Source of the DNA: an uncultured Geobacter sp.
GTDB lineage: Bacteria > Desulfobacterota > Desulfuromonadia > Geobacterales > Geobacteraceae
Direction: 5' to 3'
DNA length: 43,101 bases
Assembly (NCBI GenBank): GCA_903925075.1
Contig: CAIYDQ010000199.1
Location: 1-43,101 of the forward strand
The first letter of the stretch is position 1. Every line of letters begins with the position of its first letter. The position numbers and the translations under genes are program-made. Below the pieces are notes generated by a model. The model was not told the DNA's origin, ran no database searches, and worked only from the letters and a program-made list of their open reading frames with translations. Positions 33,302-42,961 of this stretch are shown here, piece by piece.

Positions 33302-35379
33302 GACAGCAAGGTCCGCACGGTGTCCAGAAAAGCGGTCTGGTCGAAAGCCCCCTTGACGATGTAGGCCTGCGCTCCCGCCTCCAGCGCCTGCTGCTTGTCG
33401 GCGTCCCCGGCAAGCGACGAGACCACCACGATGGGCGTGTCGCGGTAGCGCTCGCTTGCCCGCAACAGCCGCGTCAGCTGGAAGCCGTCGATGCCGGGCA
33501 TTTCCAGGTCGGTGAGGATCAGGTCGAAACCCTCGGCCGCCGCGGTTTTTTCCAGGGCGTCCTCGCCGGAGACCGCTGTCTCCACTTGGTAGCCGTTGCC
33601 GATCAGGATGTTCCGCTCCATGGCGCGGGTGGTGGCGGAATCGTCCACCACCAACACCCTGGCGCGGGACGGCGCGACCGCCTGCCGCCCGCGGCGCGAG
33701 ATCTGCCGGCTCTCCGCGCCACCGGCGGCGAAGAGGTCCGGCACGTTCAGGATCAGCGCCGGATTGCCGTCCCCGAGAATGGTGGCGCCGAACACGAAAT
33801 CGACGCTGCGGAACTGTTTGCCGAGCCCCTTGACCACCACCACCGAAGTCCCCAATTGCGCGTCAACCGCGCAGGCCATGCGCTGATCGCAGTGTCTCAG
33901 TACCACTGCGGTGCAGCGGGAGCCGTCGCCCGCGACTGGCTGAGCCAGGCCCATCAGGGCGCCGAGACTGAAAAACGGGACGGTCGCGCCGCGCAGCTTG
34001 ATGGTTTCGCCGTCGCCGGTCGTGGTGATCTCGGATTCGTGCACCTTGACGATTTCCTGCAGGTAATTAATCGGCACCACGAAGGTTTCGCCGCCGCTTT
34101 CCACGGTGAGCGCTTCCAGTACCGAAAGCGTCAACGGCAGTTGCAGCGAAACCTCCAAATACCTGCCGGGCTCGCTGGTCAGGGTGAGGTTCCCTTCGAC
34201 CCGCTCGACGTTCTTCTTCACGACGTCCATGCCGACCCCGCGCCCGGCAACGTCGGTCACGGTCTCTGCCGTGGAGAAGCCTTGTCTCAGCGTCAGGTAA
34301 AGAGCCTCCTCGTCCCGCAACTCCTCGGCCTCCCGTTCGCCGATCAATCCCTGGCGCACCGCGGTCTTTCTGATGCGGGCCGGGTCCATGCCGCGGCCGT
34401 CGTCGCGCACCTCCACCACGACCCAATTTCCCTCGTGGCGCGCCGTCAACCACACGGTTCCACGCGGCTCCTTGCCGGCGGCGCGCCGCTCCGCCGGGGA
34501 TTCGAGGCCGTGACAGACGGCGTTGCTGAGCAGATGAATGAGCATCGGCTTCAGCCCCTCCAAAAGCACCCGGTCCATCTCGATCGCCCCTCCGGTCATC
34601 ACCAGCGTCGCCTCTTTGCCGAGCTTCTGGCAGAGGTCGCGCACCAGCCGTTGAAAACCGTCGGTGATGCTCTTCAAGGGAAGCATCCTGAGAGCCAGCG
34701 CCTTTTCGTGCAATTCCTGGATCAGGTAATCCTGGCACAGCACGTCCTCTTCCAGTTGGCGACGAAACTCGAAGAGGAGCGCCGCCGTCTCCTGGTCGGA
34801 GCGGGCGGCGATCTCCCGCAAACGGGAAAGCTTCACTTCCAGCCGTTTTTTGTTGATGATCATTTCGCCGATCAGATTCACCAGGGCGTCCAGGGTCTTG
34901 ACCTCCGCCCTGACCGTCTCGCTCGGCTGCTCCGGCTGGTCAGACTGGTCAGAGCTGTCAGAGCTGTCAGAGCTGTCAGGCGGGGAGGGGGGGGAGGGGG
35001 GGGAGACGCCTGCCGCTTTCGAGTACTCGTCCAGAAAGCGCTCCAGGTCGAGAGCCGGCGTCTCGCCTTTGGAGATAGCCGAGGTGATCAGGGCGACCGC
35101 ATCGCTTCCTTTCAAGAGGAGATCGATGCCGGCGGCGTCGATGGACCGACTCCCCTCTTCCATCTCCTTCAACTGCTCCTCCATGCTGTGGGTGATGGCG
35201 CTGATATGGTCCAAAGAGACCATGCGGGCCGATCCCTTCAGGGTGTGGGCGTCCCGCAACAGCTCCTCCAAAAGCTCCTTGCGCCCCGGATGCCGCTCCA
35301 ATACCAGCAGCCCGCTTTGCAGCGAGGCCAAGCGCTCCTGCGCCTCGCAACAGAATATGTCGAGGTACTTCCTGGACAT
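33298..35379 (-). CDS. cheA: CheA histidine kinase with C-terminal receiver (FrzE-like)
   Basis: The 693-residue hybrid has an Hpt domain (about 1-105; His45 in RDAHTLKGSARM) and a low-complexity Ser/Asp/Pro/Gln linker (about 125-155). The dimer/HATPase core has HLLSNAVCHGLESPAERRAAGK, VEVRDDGRGMD and GRGVGMDVVKKNVE. A CheW-like domain (about 430-560) and a receiver (about 572-693; Asp624 in ILTDLEMPG) complete it. No P2 docking domain is evident. The fused receiver replaces a separate CheY, as in FrzE. It begins immediately after the MCP stop codon and overlaps cheB. Confidence 0.95.
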   Translation of the reverse strand: MSRKYLDIFCCEAQERLASLQSGLLVLERHPGRKELLEELLRDAHTLKGSARMVSLDHISAITHSMEEQLKEMEEGSRSIDAAGIDLLLKGSDAVALITSAISKGETPALDLERFLDEYSKAAGVSPPSPPSPPDSSDSSDSSDQSDQPEQPSETVRAEVKTLDALVNLIGEMIINKKRLEVKLSRLREIAARSDQETAALLFEFRRQLEEDVLCQDYLIQELHEKALALRMLPLKSITDGFQRLVRDLCQKLGKEATLVMTGGAIEMDRVLLEGLKPMLIHLLSNAVCHGLESPAERRAAGKEPRGTVWLTARHEGNWVVVEVRDDGRGMDPARIRKTAVRQGLIGEREAEELRDEEALYLTLRQGFSTAETVTDVAGRGVGMDVVKKNVERVEGNLTLTSEPGRYLEVSLQLPLTLSVLEALTVESGGETFVVPINYLQEIVKVHESEITTTGDGETIKLRGATVPFFSLGALMGLAQPVAGDGSRCTAVVLRHCDQRMACAVDAQLGTSVVVVKGLGKQFRSVDFVFGATILGDGNPALILNVPDLFAAGGAESRQISRRGRQAVAPSRARVLVVDDSATTRAMERNILIGNGYQVETAVSGEDALEKTAAAEGFDLILTDLEMPGIDGFQLTRLLRASERYRDTPIVVVSSLAGDADKQQALEAGAQAYIVKGAFDQTAFLDTVRTLLS
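34945..35008 (-). repeat. Short tandem repeats in the cheA linker
   Basis: Three 9-base units (AGAGCTGTC on the + strand) are followed by runs of G interrupted by A. They encode the Asp/Ser and Ser/Pro/Pro repeats of the CheA linker. Both are slippage-prone, so linker length may vary between strains. Confidence 0.7.
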
Positions 35380-37116
35380 CTAGGCCTCTTCTTCGGTCAT
35401 GACCCTGAGTCTCTCCGCCAACTCCAGCAAGTCGGCGATGGCTCGCTCGGTCTCGTTCGCGCTCAGCGCCACATGCTGCGCCACGTCGCTCACCTCGGTC
35501 ATGGTCTCGGCCATCTGCTCGCAGGCCGAGGTTTGCTGCTGGGTGGAGAGGGCGATCTCCTTGGCCGTCCTGGAGGTCTCCTGCGCGGTCCCCATCAGGG
35601 CGGCAAAGGAGAGCTGCACCTTGTCGACCAGGCCGGAGGCGGCGTCCACCGCCTTGGTCCCCTCTTCGGTCACCATGATGGTCTTGTTGGTGGCGCGCTG
35701 GATCTCGCCGATCAACCCCTTGATCTGCCTGGTAGCCTCCACGGTGCGATCGGCGAGCCTCGTCCCCTCGTGGGCCACGTTGGCGAAGCGCTTGCCCGCC
35801 TCGCCGGCGCCGGCCGCCTCGATTGCCGCATTCAGGGCAAGCAGGTTGGTCTGGTCGCTGATCTCGTCGATGATCTCGATGATGCCGCCGATTTTCTGAC
35901 TATTTTCGCCCAGTTGCAGCATGCTCTGGGCGATGACCTGCACCTGGAGCCGCACCTGCCCCATCCCTTCGATGGAGTTGGCCACGTCTCCGCTGCCGCC
36001 GATGCAGTTGCGGGCCGTGTCCTCGGCCACCGCTTCCACCGACTTGGCGTTGGCCGTGATCTCCTTGGCGGTGACGGCGATCTCCTCGGAAGTGATGCTC
36101 ACCTCCTGGACCGCGCTTGCCTGCTGCGAGGCGCCCGAGGCTTGCTGCGCGCTGATCGCCATCATCTCGTTGGCCGCGCTGGAGAGCTGTATCACCGCTT
36201 CCTTCACCGAGACGATCAGCCGGCCGCTCCTGGCGATCTCCTCCTTGAGATCCCTGACGATCACCGTGGTCATCAGGTTGAAGGCCTGGGTGAGCGTCCC
36301 TATCTCGTCGCTGCTTTCCACCGGGATGGTCTCCTCGAGGTTCCCCGCGGTGATCCTGTGCGCGGCGGCGGTCAGCTTCAAGAGCGGGCGCACGGCGCGG
36401 CTCACCACGAACAGAATGGTCGCGCTGGATATGACCAGCATCAGCAGCATGCTGCCGACGATCTGGTTTCTGAGTCGGGCGGCTTTCTGCTCGATCTTCA
36501 ACATGGAGAAACCGATGCGAAAGGCCCCCCAGTGCTTGCCCCCTACGAAGACCGGCGCCGAGAGATCCCACATCTTTTCGCCGGTGTCGCGCAGGTAAAC
36601 CTGATTGAGAAACTGCTTGGCGTTATGGGCCGCCGCCAGCCCCACCTCGTCGTTGAACATGCGCTTGGTGCGGTTTCCCATCTTGTCTTTTTCCCGGTCG
36701 CCGGTGAGAGCCGCCGAGAACCTGCCGTTGTGGGTGGGGAGAAAGCCGTTTCTGTCCACCAGCGCGGCGAAGACGATCTGGTCGTCCTGCAGGAACTCGT
36801 CTTCCAACCCCTGGATCGCCGTATCCGTGAACCGGTCGAATTGGGTGTGGTACTTTTGCGGGTCGGTGCCGGGGATCGGGACGTAGTGCTCGTCGAAGAG
36901 CTGGGCTTCGCTCAGGTGCCCGCTGGCGAGCTCCTCGCCGAGGATGCGCTCCATCGATTTCGCGCCGGTAAGGGCAAGTATCCTTCCTTTGGAGAGGAGT
37001 TCCTGTTCCATGTTCGCCCGGCGCGAGCTTACAAAGTACACCGTAAAGGCGGTGCCGATGACGAACATCACCATGATCAGGATGCTGACAATCTTTACCG
37101 AGAGTTTCTTCGACAT
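35380..37116 (-). CDS. Methyl-accepting chemotaxis protein with divergent signalling tip
   Basis: The 578-residue protein has a transmembrane helix at about 9-31, a periplasmic sensor of about 185 residues containing the conserved [11 protein letters not shown], and a second helix (about 219-240). A HAMP domain and a cytoplasmic signalling hairpin follow. The hairpin tip departs from the usual sequence: [21 protein letters not shown] replaces the common [20 protein letters not shown]. The upper tip ([15 protein letters not shown]) is normal. This suggests dedicated pairing with the adjacent CheW and CheA rather than with a flagellar array. cheW lies 45 bases upstream; cheA begins directly after the stop. 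Confidence 0.92.
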   Translation of the reverse strand: MSKKLSVKIVSILIMVMFVIGTAFTVYFVSSRRANMEQELLSKGRILALTGAKSMERILGEELASGHLSEAQLFDEHYVPIPGTDPQKYHTQFDRFTDTAIQGLEDEFLQDDQIVFAALVDRNGFLPTHNGRFSAALTGDREKDKMGNRTKRMFNDEVGLAAAHNAKQFLNQVYLRDTGEKMWDLSAPVFVGGKHWGAFRIGFSMLKIEQKAARLRNQIVGSMLLMLVISSATILFVVSRAVRPLLKLTAAAHRITAGNLEETIPVESSDEIGTLTQAFNLMTTVIVRDLKEEIARSGRLIVSVKEAVIQLSSAANEMMAISAQQASGASQQASAVQEVSITSEEIAVTAKEITANAKSVEAVAEDTARNCIGGSGDVANSIEGMGQVRLQVQVIAQSMLQLGENSQKIGGIIEIIDEISDQTNLLALNAAIEAAGAGEAGKRFANVAHEGTRLADRTVEATRQIKGLIGEIQRATNKTIMVTEEGTKAVDAASGLVDKVQLSFAALMGTAQETSRTAKEIALSTQQQTSACEQMAETMTEVSDVAQHVALSANETERAIADLLELAERLRVMTEEEA

Positions 37117-37161
37117 GCGTACCTCGACTTTTTAGGCGATTTTTAAAAGTAGAAAAGCAGG

Positions 37162-37692
37162 CTACACCCCCGCCATGATCTCCGGCGAGGCGAGCAGGGC
37201 CTCCATATCGATCAGCATGATGGCGCCGTCCTGGTGGAGAAATTGCCCCTTCAGGAAGGGCCGGCCTGCTTCGCCAAGCTCCGCCTGGAAATTCTCCAGG
37301 CAAAGCCCCTGCACCCCGCTGGCGGCCTCGGCGACAATGCCGGTGGCGAAGCTTTTGGCTTTCACCACCAGGATCCTCCCGGCGGCGCCGATGGGCGGTT
37401 GCGGCAGGCCCAGCAGCGGCCTGATGTCCATGGCCGCGGCGATCTCGCCGCGCAGGTTGAAGATCCCGGTGATAAGGCTTGGCACCGCCGGCACCCGGGC
37501 AAGTTTGGGGATGCGGATCACCTCGCAGGCGTGCCGCGTCTCGAAGGCGTAACTCGCGCCGGCAAGCGTGAACACCAGACACTCCAGCAGTTCCTTGGGC
37601 GCCGGTTCCTCCTCGGCCAACCCCTGCCAATATTCCTCGCGCATCTGGCTCAAAATAGCGGAGATGTCGTACGCTTCGTCCTCAAGGGCCAT
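37162..37692 (-). CDS. cheW: CheW adaptor protein
   Basis: The 176-residue protein has an acidic about 33-residue N-terminal extension, then a single CheW domain: CLVFTLAGASYAFE, VIRIPKLARVPAVPSLITGIFNLRGEI and a final AIMLIDMEALLAS. It links the MCP to the CheA kinase. It heads the cheW-mcp-cheA-cheB operon. The ribosome site GGAG lies about 9 bases before ATG. It corresponds in position and role to FrzA of the Frz system. Confidence 0.92.
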   Translation of the reverse strand: MALEDEAYDISAILSQMREEYWQGLAEEEPAPKELLECLVFTLAGASYAFETRHACEVIRIPKLARVPAVPSLITGIFNLRGEIAAAMDIRPLLGLPQPPIGAAGRILVVKAKSFATGIVAEAASGVQGLCLENFQAELGEAGRPFLKGQFLHQDGAIMLIDMEALLASPEIMAGV

Positions 37693-38003
37693 CTTGGATT
37701 CTCCATGTAACTATCGGGTCGAGACGCGATTGTCGCCGGCCTATTCGGTGGACCGTGGCCGAGATCCGCGCCGATGCGCCGAAGTACTGGACTAGGGGGG
37801 GATGAATGAGAGGACTTTATTGGTTTGGCCAGCGTCGGTCAACTGAAATTATCTGCCGCTGCGGATTATTTTCGCGGGTCATTGTCGCATTGTCCGTCCA
37901 AAGATGCGAACCGCGCCGGATACGAGAGGGACTTTTTACTGTAAGTGGATGTGATGCTTGCCGAGATGGATGAAAGCCATCGATTTCATGGGGGGCAAGA
38001 AGA
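37693..38003. other. Gene-free region upstream of cheW
   Basis: These 311 bases lie between divergent cheW and a small + strand gene. A G-run (37795-37801) and AT-rich patches are present, but no clear promoter hexamers and no believable reading frame were found. Confidence 0.5.
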
Positions 38004-38198
38004 ATGGATTGGCTATCGTACCTGTTCGTGGGCTGTTTAGGCGTTTACCTGACGGGGACCGTGGTTTTGGAGTCGGTGGATCGATTTTGGCCCGACCACG
38101 AGCTGGAGCGCTTTGCCGATCGCCATCTCTGGCAGATCGGCATGCAGGCGCTGTTTTTGGTGCTGCTGGTTTCCGGCGTGCTGCGTCTGTTTATCTAG
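38004..38198 (+). CDS. Small two-helix membrane protein
   Basis: The 64-residue product has hydrophobic helices at about 3-24 (WLSYLFVGCLGVYLTGTVVL) and 46-63 (QALFLVLLVSGVLRLFI), separated by an acidic/His linker (DRFWPDHELERFADRH). The ribosome site (AAGAAG) is modest. It converges on the MCP gene at 38274-39905. No family is recognised. Confidence 0.6.
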   Translation: MDWLSYLFVGCLGVYLTGTVVLESVDRFWPDHELERFADRHLWQIGMQALFLVLLVSGVLRLFI

Positions 38199-38273
38199 CC
38201 GAATCGTCCGGGTGCGGCCCACGCCAATCGTTGAGATCTTGAACCAGCGCCCGCAACCGAAGCAATAGAATTT

Positions 38274-39905
38274 TCAGGCCGCGAGGGTGAAGCGCTTCAC
38301 CAGGCGATGCAACTCGTCCGCATGCCGGGAGAGGTTCCTGGCCGCCTCGGCCGAGTCGTGCGAACAGCCGGCGCTCATCTGCACGACCTCGGTGATCATC
38401 TGGATGTTGCCGGTGATCTCCGTGGTGGTCGCCATCTGCTCCTCGGCGGCGATGGCGATCTGGTTGATCTGCAGGACGACGGCGTCGATCTGCTGGCGGA
38501 TGTTTCCCAACGCTTCCCCTGATTTGGCGGCGTCGCTGCTGCCGCGCTCCACCTCGCACACCCCTTCCTTCATGGAGTTCACAGCACCCTTGGTCTCGTT
38601 TTGGATGTTGCGTATCATCTGGCCGATTTCCTTGGTTGCCCGGGTGGTCCGTTCGGCCAGCGCGCGCACCTCGTCCGCCACCACGGCGAAGCCCCGTCCC
38701 TGATCGCCGGCCCTGGCGGCCTCGATGGCCGCGTTCAGCGCCAGCAGGTTGGTCTGGTCGGCAATGTCCTCTATGGTTCCCACAATTTCGCCGATCTGCT
38801 CCGAGCTTGAACCGAGCGTCGCCACCGTGGCGGCCGATTGCTTGACCTTCTCGGAGATGCGCTGCATGCCGGCCACCGTCTCCTGCACCACGGCGACCCC
38901 CGCCGCCGACAGCTCGTTGCCGCGCCGGGAACTTTCCGCGGCCAGGCAGCAATTCTGCGAGATTTCCGCCGAGGTGGCCGACATCTCCTCGCTGGCGGCG
39001 GCCACCGTTACCGTCTGCGAGGCCACCATTTCCGAGCTTTCCGCAATCTGATCGTTGACGGCGACCAGCATTTCCGCCGAGGAGGCCAACTCGTCCGCGG
39101 TCCGGTTTATGGACGCCATCACGCTCGCCGTCGAGGCCAGCATGCGGTTGATGCTTTTGCCGAGGTCGCCGATCTCGTCCTGCGCCAATATTTTTATCTT
39201 CACGGTGAGATCGCCGTCGGCGACCAGGCTCATGTTTTCCGCCAGGCGCCTGAGCCTGACGGTGAAGTTGCGGATCAGCGGTATCGCCGACAGCAGCGCC
39301 AGCGCGATAGCCGCAGTGCCGGTGCCCAGCAGCAGCCATTTTTCCTTGGCGTAGACGGCGACCGACTCCTTATAGGCGGCGTCCACGTTCTCCTGTTGGA
39401 ACTTCACCTGGTCGTCGAAGTCGGCCTGCACCTTTTGGGTCAGCGGTATGGCCTCGCCGAGCAGCAGGGCCACGGCTTCGTCCTGCTTATGCTCAAGTTC
39501 CAACTGGATGACGCGGTTGTTGGCCTGCGCGGCGGGGACGATGTCCCTTTTCGCCTGCGCCACCAAGGCGAGCCCCTTGGCCTGTTTTTCCAGCTCTTCC
39601 AGGTTTTTCATCGCTTCCCGGTAGCGCGTCCTGGCCTCTTCGATTTTGAGCTTTTTCTCGCCGACTGCGCGCTCGTCCTTGAGCAGCACCAGCGTCCTGG
39701 TGAAACCGGAAATGTCGGTAACCGCCTTGGATGCCTGGAAGGCGTAGAGAGTCTTCAGGTAATTCCCCTTGGCGATGCTCTCGACCGATCTGTGCACCAT
39801 CCTGGTGCTGTACAGCCCGAGGCAGACGACGATGACCAGCATCAACAGCAAAAAGCCGAAGACGACGCCCAGTTTGACGCCGATTTTTTGATTGTTCAAA
39901 ATCAT
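38274..39905 (-). CDS. Methyl-accepting chemotaxis protein (4-helix-bundle sensor)
   Basis: The 543-residue protein has a first helix at about 10-32, a helical periplasmic sensor (about 33-190) like the 4HB_MCP domain, a second helix (about 191-209), a HAMP domain and a standard signalling hairpin. Its tip reads [40 protein letters not shown] in two adjoining stretches, the canonical form. The next gene upstream (26-base gap) encodes a FIST protein and both are preceded by a 63-residue gene, suggesting one operon. No dedicated CheA is in this operon; it would join a general chemosensory array. Confidence 0.92.
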   Translation of the reverse strand: MILNNQKIGVKLGVVFGFLLLMLVIVVCLGLYSTRMVHRSVESIAKGNYLKTLYAFQASKAVTDISGFTRTLVLLKDERAVGEKKLKIEEARTRYREAMKNLEELEKQAKGLALVAQAKRDIVPAAQANNRVIQLELEHKQDEAVALLLGEAIPLTQKVQADFDDQVKFQQENVDAAYKESVAVYAKEKWLLLGTGTAAIALALLSAIPLIRNFTVRLRRLAENMSLVADGDLTVKIKILAQDEIGDLGKSINRMLASTASVMASINRTADELASSAEMLVAVNDQIAESSEMVASQTVTVAAASEEMSATSAEISQNCCLAAESSRRGNELSAAGVAVVQETVAGMQRISEKVKQSAATVATLGSSSEQIGEIVGTIEDIADQTNLLALNAAIEAARAGDQGRGFAVVADEVRALAERTTRATKEIGQMIRNIQNETKGAVNSMKEGVCEVERGSSDAAKSGEALGNIRQQIDAVVLQINQIAIAAEEQMATTTEITGNIQMITEVVQMSAGCSHDSAEAARNLSRHADELHRLVKRFTLAA

Positions 39906-39931
39906 GAGAACCTCGGGAGTGCTTTGTCCTG

Positions 39932-41038
39932 CTATTTGAAGAGCAGCATGGTGGCCGTCTGATTTATATGGCCGATGTACTGCTCGCCGTAGGTGCTGAA
40001 GCCGACGGTCGGGACCTCGGCGAACAAGGCGCCGTAGGCGACGGTAGCCTGCTTCTGCTCCAGTTCCAGCGTCCTCAGGATGCAGTTGAAGTTTATGACG
40101 CCCGAAATGCTTCCCAGCTGCGCCCGGGCCTCGCCGAGAGCCTTCCTGGTGTCGTCGATGATGTCGGTCGATTCCAGGATGGACAGCTCCATGCCTTCCA
40201 CGACGCCGCAGTAAAAGAACATGCTGCCGTCTTTGATCCGCTGCGGGCTGCGCACGAACGGCTCGCCGTCGATCACCAGGCCGACCGGGTTGTGCATGAA
40301 CCTGTCGGCGGCCTCTGCGACGGAAATCCCCAGCGCCCGGGCGTAGGCCTCAGCCGCGGGCTGGTTGTCGAATTCGACCACCTCCCTTTTCTCCTCGTTG
40401 GCCTTGGTGACCACCAGCGTCTCGGGAAGGACGTTGAAACTTTGGGTTTTGATGAAGGAGAACTCCACCGCGGGCTTGAGCAGCGCAAGCACCGCCGCGC
40501 CCTGATAGCTTTTCCCGTTTGCGTAGACGTGCGTGGCGGCGAACTTCAGATCGTCGCCCGCCGAACCGCCGATGAAGGTGATGTCGGTGAGGTCGCCGAT
40601 CTTGTCGATCAGCCTTTCTTCCGCGCCGGAAAGCCCGTCCACCAGCACGATGCCGACGTAGCGTTTGGGGTTGAGGTCCAGCATCGACGCGCCGAAGTGC
40701 CTGGCGAAGGAGGCGAAGGCCTGCTCCACGCCTTGTTCGTCTTGCAGGTTCTCAACCACGGCGATCTCGACGTCGCTCAGGGCCTGCGCGTTGAAGGCCA
40801 TGGCGGTAATCGAATTGGTCATCATCTTGCCGCTGGCGATCTCTCCCGCGGTGGAGCATCCGAAGACCGCGGCGGCGGGGAAGGCTTCCTGCATTTTCAG
40901 GCTGACCGCCTCCGGCGCGTATTTGGAAGAGGCGTAATAGACGACCATTTTGACGTCCAAGTTGGCGAACTCCCCCTGCAATTCGCAGACGGCAGCTGCG
41001 ACCGATTCCGCGCTTGAATATGCCGATACTATATTCAT
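39932..41038 (-). CDS. FIST-domain sensory protein
   Basis: The 368-residue protein has an N-terminal FIST domain, with [35 protein letters not shown] (in two stretches) and [14 protein letters not shown], and a FIST_C domain (about 215-350; [27 protein letters not shown] and a terminal [23 protein letters not shown]). FIST domains are predicted small-ligand sensors found with MCPs, kinases and cyclases. No signal peptide is seen, so it acts in the cytoplasm. Its place between a small protein gene and an MCP gene suggests that it feeds a signal to that MCP; this is inference. Confidence 0.92.
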   Translation of the reverse strand: MNIVSAYSSAESVAAAVCELQGEFANLDVKMVVYYASSKYAPEAVSLKMQEAFPAAAVFGCSTAGEIASGKMMTNSITAMAFNAQALSDVEIAVVENLQDEQGVEQAFASFARHFGASMLDLNPKRYVGIVLVDGLSGAEERLIDKIGDLTDITFIGGSAGDDLKFAATHVYANGKSYQGAAVLALLKPAVEFSFIKTQSFNVLPETLVVTKANEEKREVVEFDNQPAAEAYARALGISVAEAADRFMHNPVGLVIDGEPFVRSPQRIKDGSMFFYCGVVEGMELSILESTDIIDDTRKALGEARAQLGSISGVINFNCILRTLELEQKQATVAYGALFAEVPTVGFSTYGEQYIGHINQTATMLLFK

Positions 41039-41061
41039 GATTACTACCTCCCGTGCTTGGT

Positions 41062-41253
41062 TTATTTTAGGTCCTTGACCAGAGCTTCCAGTTTGCTTAT
41101 CACCGCGGGATCGTCGTCCGATTGAGCGGTGTACTTCTTCGAGTCGATCCCCTTCAGCATAAGCTTGGTTCTGATCACTCCTTCCAGCATCGGATTGTTC
41201 TTGGCTCTTTGCTGGATGATCGAGTCGATCATCGTCTTAATTTTCCCCGCCAT
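41062..41253 (-). CDS. Small helical protein upstream of the FIST gene
   Basis: The 63-residue product is basic and helical (KIKTMIDSIIQQRAKNNPMLEGVIRTKLMLKGID), without membrane segments. A good ribosome site (AAAAGGAGGAG) precedes the ATG. It lies 23 bases upstream of the FIST gene, so the two are probably co-transcribed. No family is recognised; it may be a partner of the FIST protein. Confidence 0.75.
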   Translation of the reverse strand: MAGKIKTMIDSIIQQRAKNNPMLEGVIRTKLMLKGIDSKKYTAQSDDDPAVISKLEALVKDLK

Positions 41254-41284
41254 ACGGACTCCTCCTTTTTATGGAAACCATTCA

Positions 41285-41319
41285 TCATTCGCTTTGCACA
41301 CAGTCGTCATTCGCTTCGC
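41285..41319. repeat. Pair of TCATTCGCTTYGC direct repeats
   Basis: Copies at 41285-41297 and 41307-41319 differ at one base and are 22 bases apart, about two helical turns. They lie just upstream of the small-protein/FIST/MCP operon, where an activator or repressor could bind. Confidence 0.45.
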
Positions 41320-41360
41320 ATCCTGCAATCGCTCCGGTTGCCCGTTGTTTTTCCGCTTTG

Positions 41361-42698
41361 CTAGCTCAGGCACTGGAAGATGCCGGTACACCAAAGACAG
41401 GCGCCGCACGGGACCCCCCTGATGTGGCAGTCCTGTTCGAATTGCTCGGTTTGGACGTAATCGCAGGGGGCCAAGCCGCAGCTAGAGCAATGGGGGTAGT
41501 CGTAGGCCGTCACCCCTTCCCTGAAGGAGCGGTATTGTTGGCCGTTCCAGATCTCCAGCACCCCACGATCGTTGACGTTGCCGAAGACCTTCGCTTGCAC
41601 CCGCTGGTCCCAGCCGCTGGCGAAGCAGCGGTAGCGGTGCCACAGGAAATAGCAGGGAGAAACGGCGCCGTTCCAGGCGACGAAGGCTCCCCCGTCCTCG
41701 ACGAAGCCGCAACGGCGGGATTGGGCGAGGACCGCTCCCGGCAGCTTCAATTCGATCCCGAGGTCGGCGGCCACCTCGCGCGCCTGCGCGAAGACCGCCT
41801 CCAGCTCCTGGTTTTGCCGGCGATCCTGGCGCAGCAGCTTTTTCAAGTCCAGCAGCACGCCGCTCGCCTCCGCCTCGGCCTTCATGGCGTCCACCATCCC
41901 CATCAACCGCTGCTCCTGCGCCGTTTTGGCGTATTTCATGGAGATCTCGAAATAGCTTTTGAGGTCGAGTCCGGCGTGTTGCGCCTTGGTCTGCCAATCG
42001 GCAAAGAGCGCAAGCGCTTGGTCGGTGCAGTCGCCGTAGACCGACTCCGCGGCGTGCTCCGACTGGTAAGGGAGCACGTGGGTCACCAGCGCGAAGCTTG
42101 CGCCTCGGCCGGCGGCCCAGGCGAGCGCGTCCGGCAGTTCCCTGAAATTGCTCCGCATCGCCACGAATTCCACGCCGATCCGGAAGTCCGGCCTGCCGGT
42201 CAGGATCTTGGCCGAGGCGAGGGCCGAGAAGGCGTCGTGGATGTTTTCCAGCTCGCCCCCCTCCCTTACTTTTCGGAAGGTCTCGGCCGACAGCGAATCG
42301 ACGGACAGGCAGATCCGGTCCAGGCCCGCCTCCAGCAGCGATAGCGCGCGGGATTCGGACAAAAGCAGGCCGTTGGACTGAAAGCCGACCCAGCCCGAAG
42401 GCGGCATGAGCGGCTTGGCGAGACGGATGAAATCCTCCAAGAGCGGGTTGAGTAGCGGTTCCCCGATGCCGTTGAGTATCAGGGCGTCCAGGCTGGCGAA
42501 GGCGGGAGCCAGGGCGGCAAAGGTGGCGGCGGACATGTCCCCTTCGGAGATGGCATGGTCGCAAGTTTGTTTGACGCACATGAAACAGCCAAGGTTGCAG
42601 CGCGTGGTGGTCTCGACGAAGAGCTTCGAGGGGCGTGCCAGCAGCGCGGGCGGGGGAGGGGAGGCGCAGTTTTTCAGGGGAAAGTCAGCCTTCTGCAT
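41361..42698 (-). CDS. Radical SAM/SPASM putative metalloenzyme maturase
   Basis: The 445-residue protein has the radical SAM motif CNLGCFMC (Cys34, Cys38, Cys41), NGIGEPLLNP, FQSNGLLL and LDRICLSVDS. The C-terminal half has auxiliary-cluster cysteines including FVEDGGAFVAWNGAVSPCY and CSSCGLAPCDYVQ, and ends with DCHIRGVPCGACLWCTGIFQCLS. The Cys-rich ending is typical of a Geobacter-associated family predicted to mature a metalloenzyme. No small peptide substrate gene was found next to it. Upstream lie a small ribbon-helix-helix-like gene and the end of an iron-sulfur flavoprotein gene in the same direction, possibly its functional context. Confidence 0.87.
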   Translation of the reverse strand: MQKADFPLKNCASPPPPALLARPSKLFVETTTRCNLGCFMCVKQTCDHAISEGDMSAATFAALAPAFASLDALILNGIGEPLLNPLLEDFIRLAKPLMPPSGWVGFQSNGLLLSESRALSLLEAGLDRICLSVDSLSAETFRKVREGGELENIHDAFSALASAKILTGRPDFRIGVEFVAMRSNFRELPDALAWAAGRGASFALVTHVLPYQSEHAAESVYGDCTDQALALFADWQTKAQHAGLDLKSYFEISMKYAKTAQEQRLMGMVDAMKAEAEASGVLLDLKKLLRQDRRQNQELEAVFAQAREVAADLGIELKLPGAVLAQSRRCGFVEDGGAFVAWNGAVSPCYFLWHRYRCFASGWDQRVQAKVFGNVNDRGVLEIWNGQQYRSFREGVTAYDYPHCSSCGLAPCDYVQTEQFEQDCHIRGVPCGACLWCTGIFQCLS

Positions 42699-42700
42699 GT

Positions 42701-42904
42701 TTAACCGGCCCTTTTCTGCCCTTCAGTCGTGGCAGTTTCGAACACCGAAGTAGGAGCCATTACCAGCTTGAATGCCTCCCGCATGAGATCCGAGACCCTG
42801 CGAAACTGCAAGCACTCCATTGCCTGGTGCAAAGAATCCCATTCTTCCTCGCTGATCCTCATCGAGATGATGTGTCGCCTGACCAACTGTTCACGTTGTT
42901 TCAT
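42701..42904 (-). CDS. Small ribbon-helix-helix-like protein
   Basis: The ATG at 42904 follows GGGAGACGGAC and is preferred to one 13 codons upstream. The 67-residue product has a basic N-terminus (MKQREQLVRRHIISMRISEEEW) forming a possible beta strand, then two helices (DSLHQAMECLQ and VSDLMREAFKLV), the order of ribbon-helix-helix DNA-binding proteins. It ends two bases before the radical SAM gene begins, so the two are co-transcribed. A regulator role is inferred only. Confidence 0.7.
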   Translation of the reverse strand: MKQREQLVRRHIISMRISEEEWDSLHQAMECLQFRRVSDLMREAFKLVMAPTSVFETATTEGQKRAG

Positions 42905-42961
42905 GTCCGTCTCCCTAGCCCGCCTCCATGGAGGCGTCTTCATTGATACTGCCGATGATCG

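Noticed and set aside
33586-37146. An 1186-codon open frame on the plus strand opposite cheA and the MCP
   Set aside because: It mirrors confident genes on the other strand and shows the same low-complexity His/Gly/Arg composition; no motif was found.
37803-37980. A possible small plus-strand gene upstream of the two-helix membrane protein
   Set aside because: The frame after the ATG near 37807 is Arg/Cys-rich with no fold-like pattern and no ribosome site suited to it.
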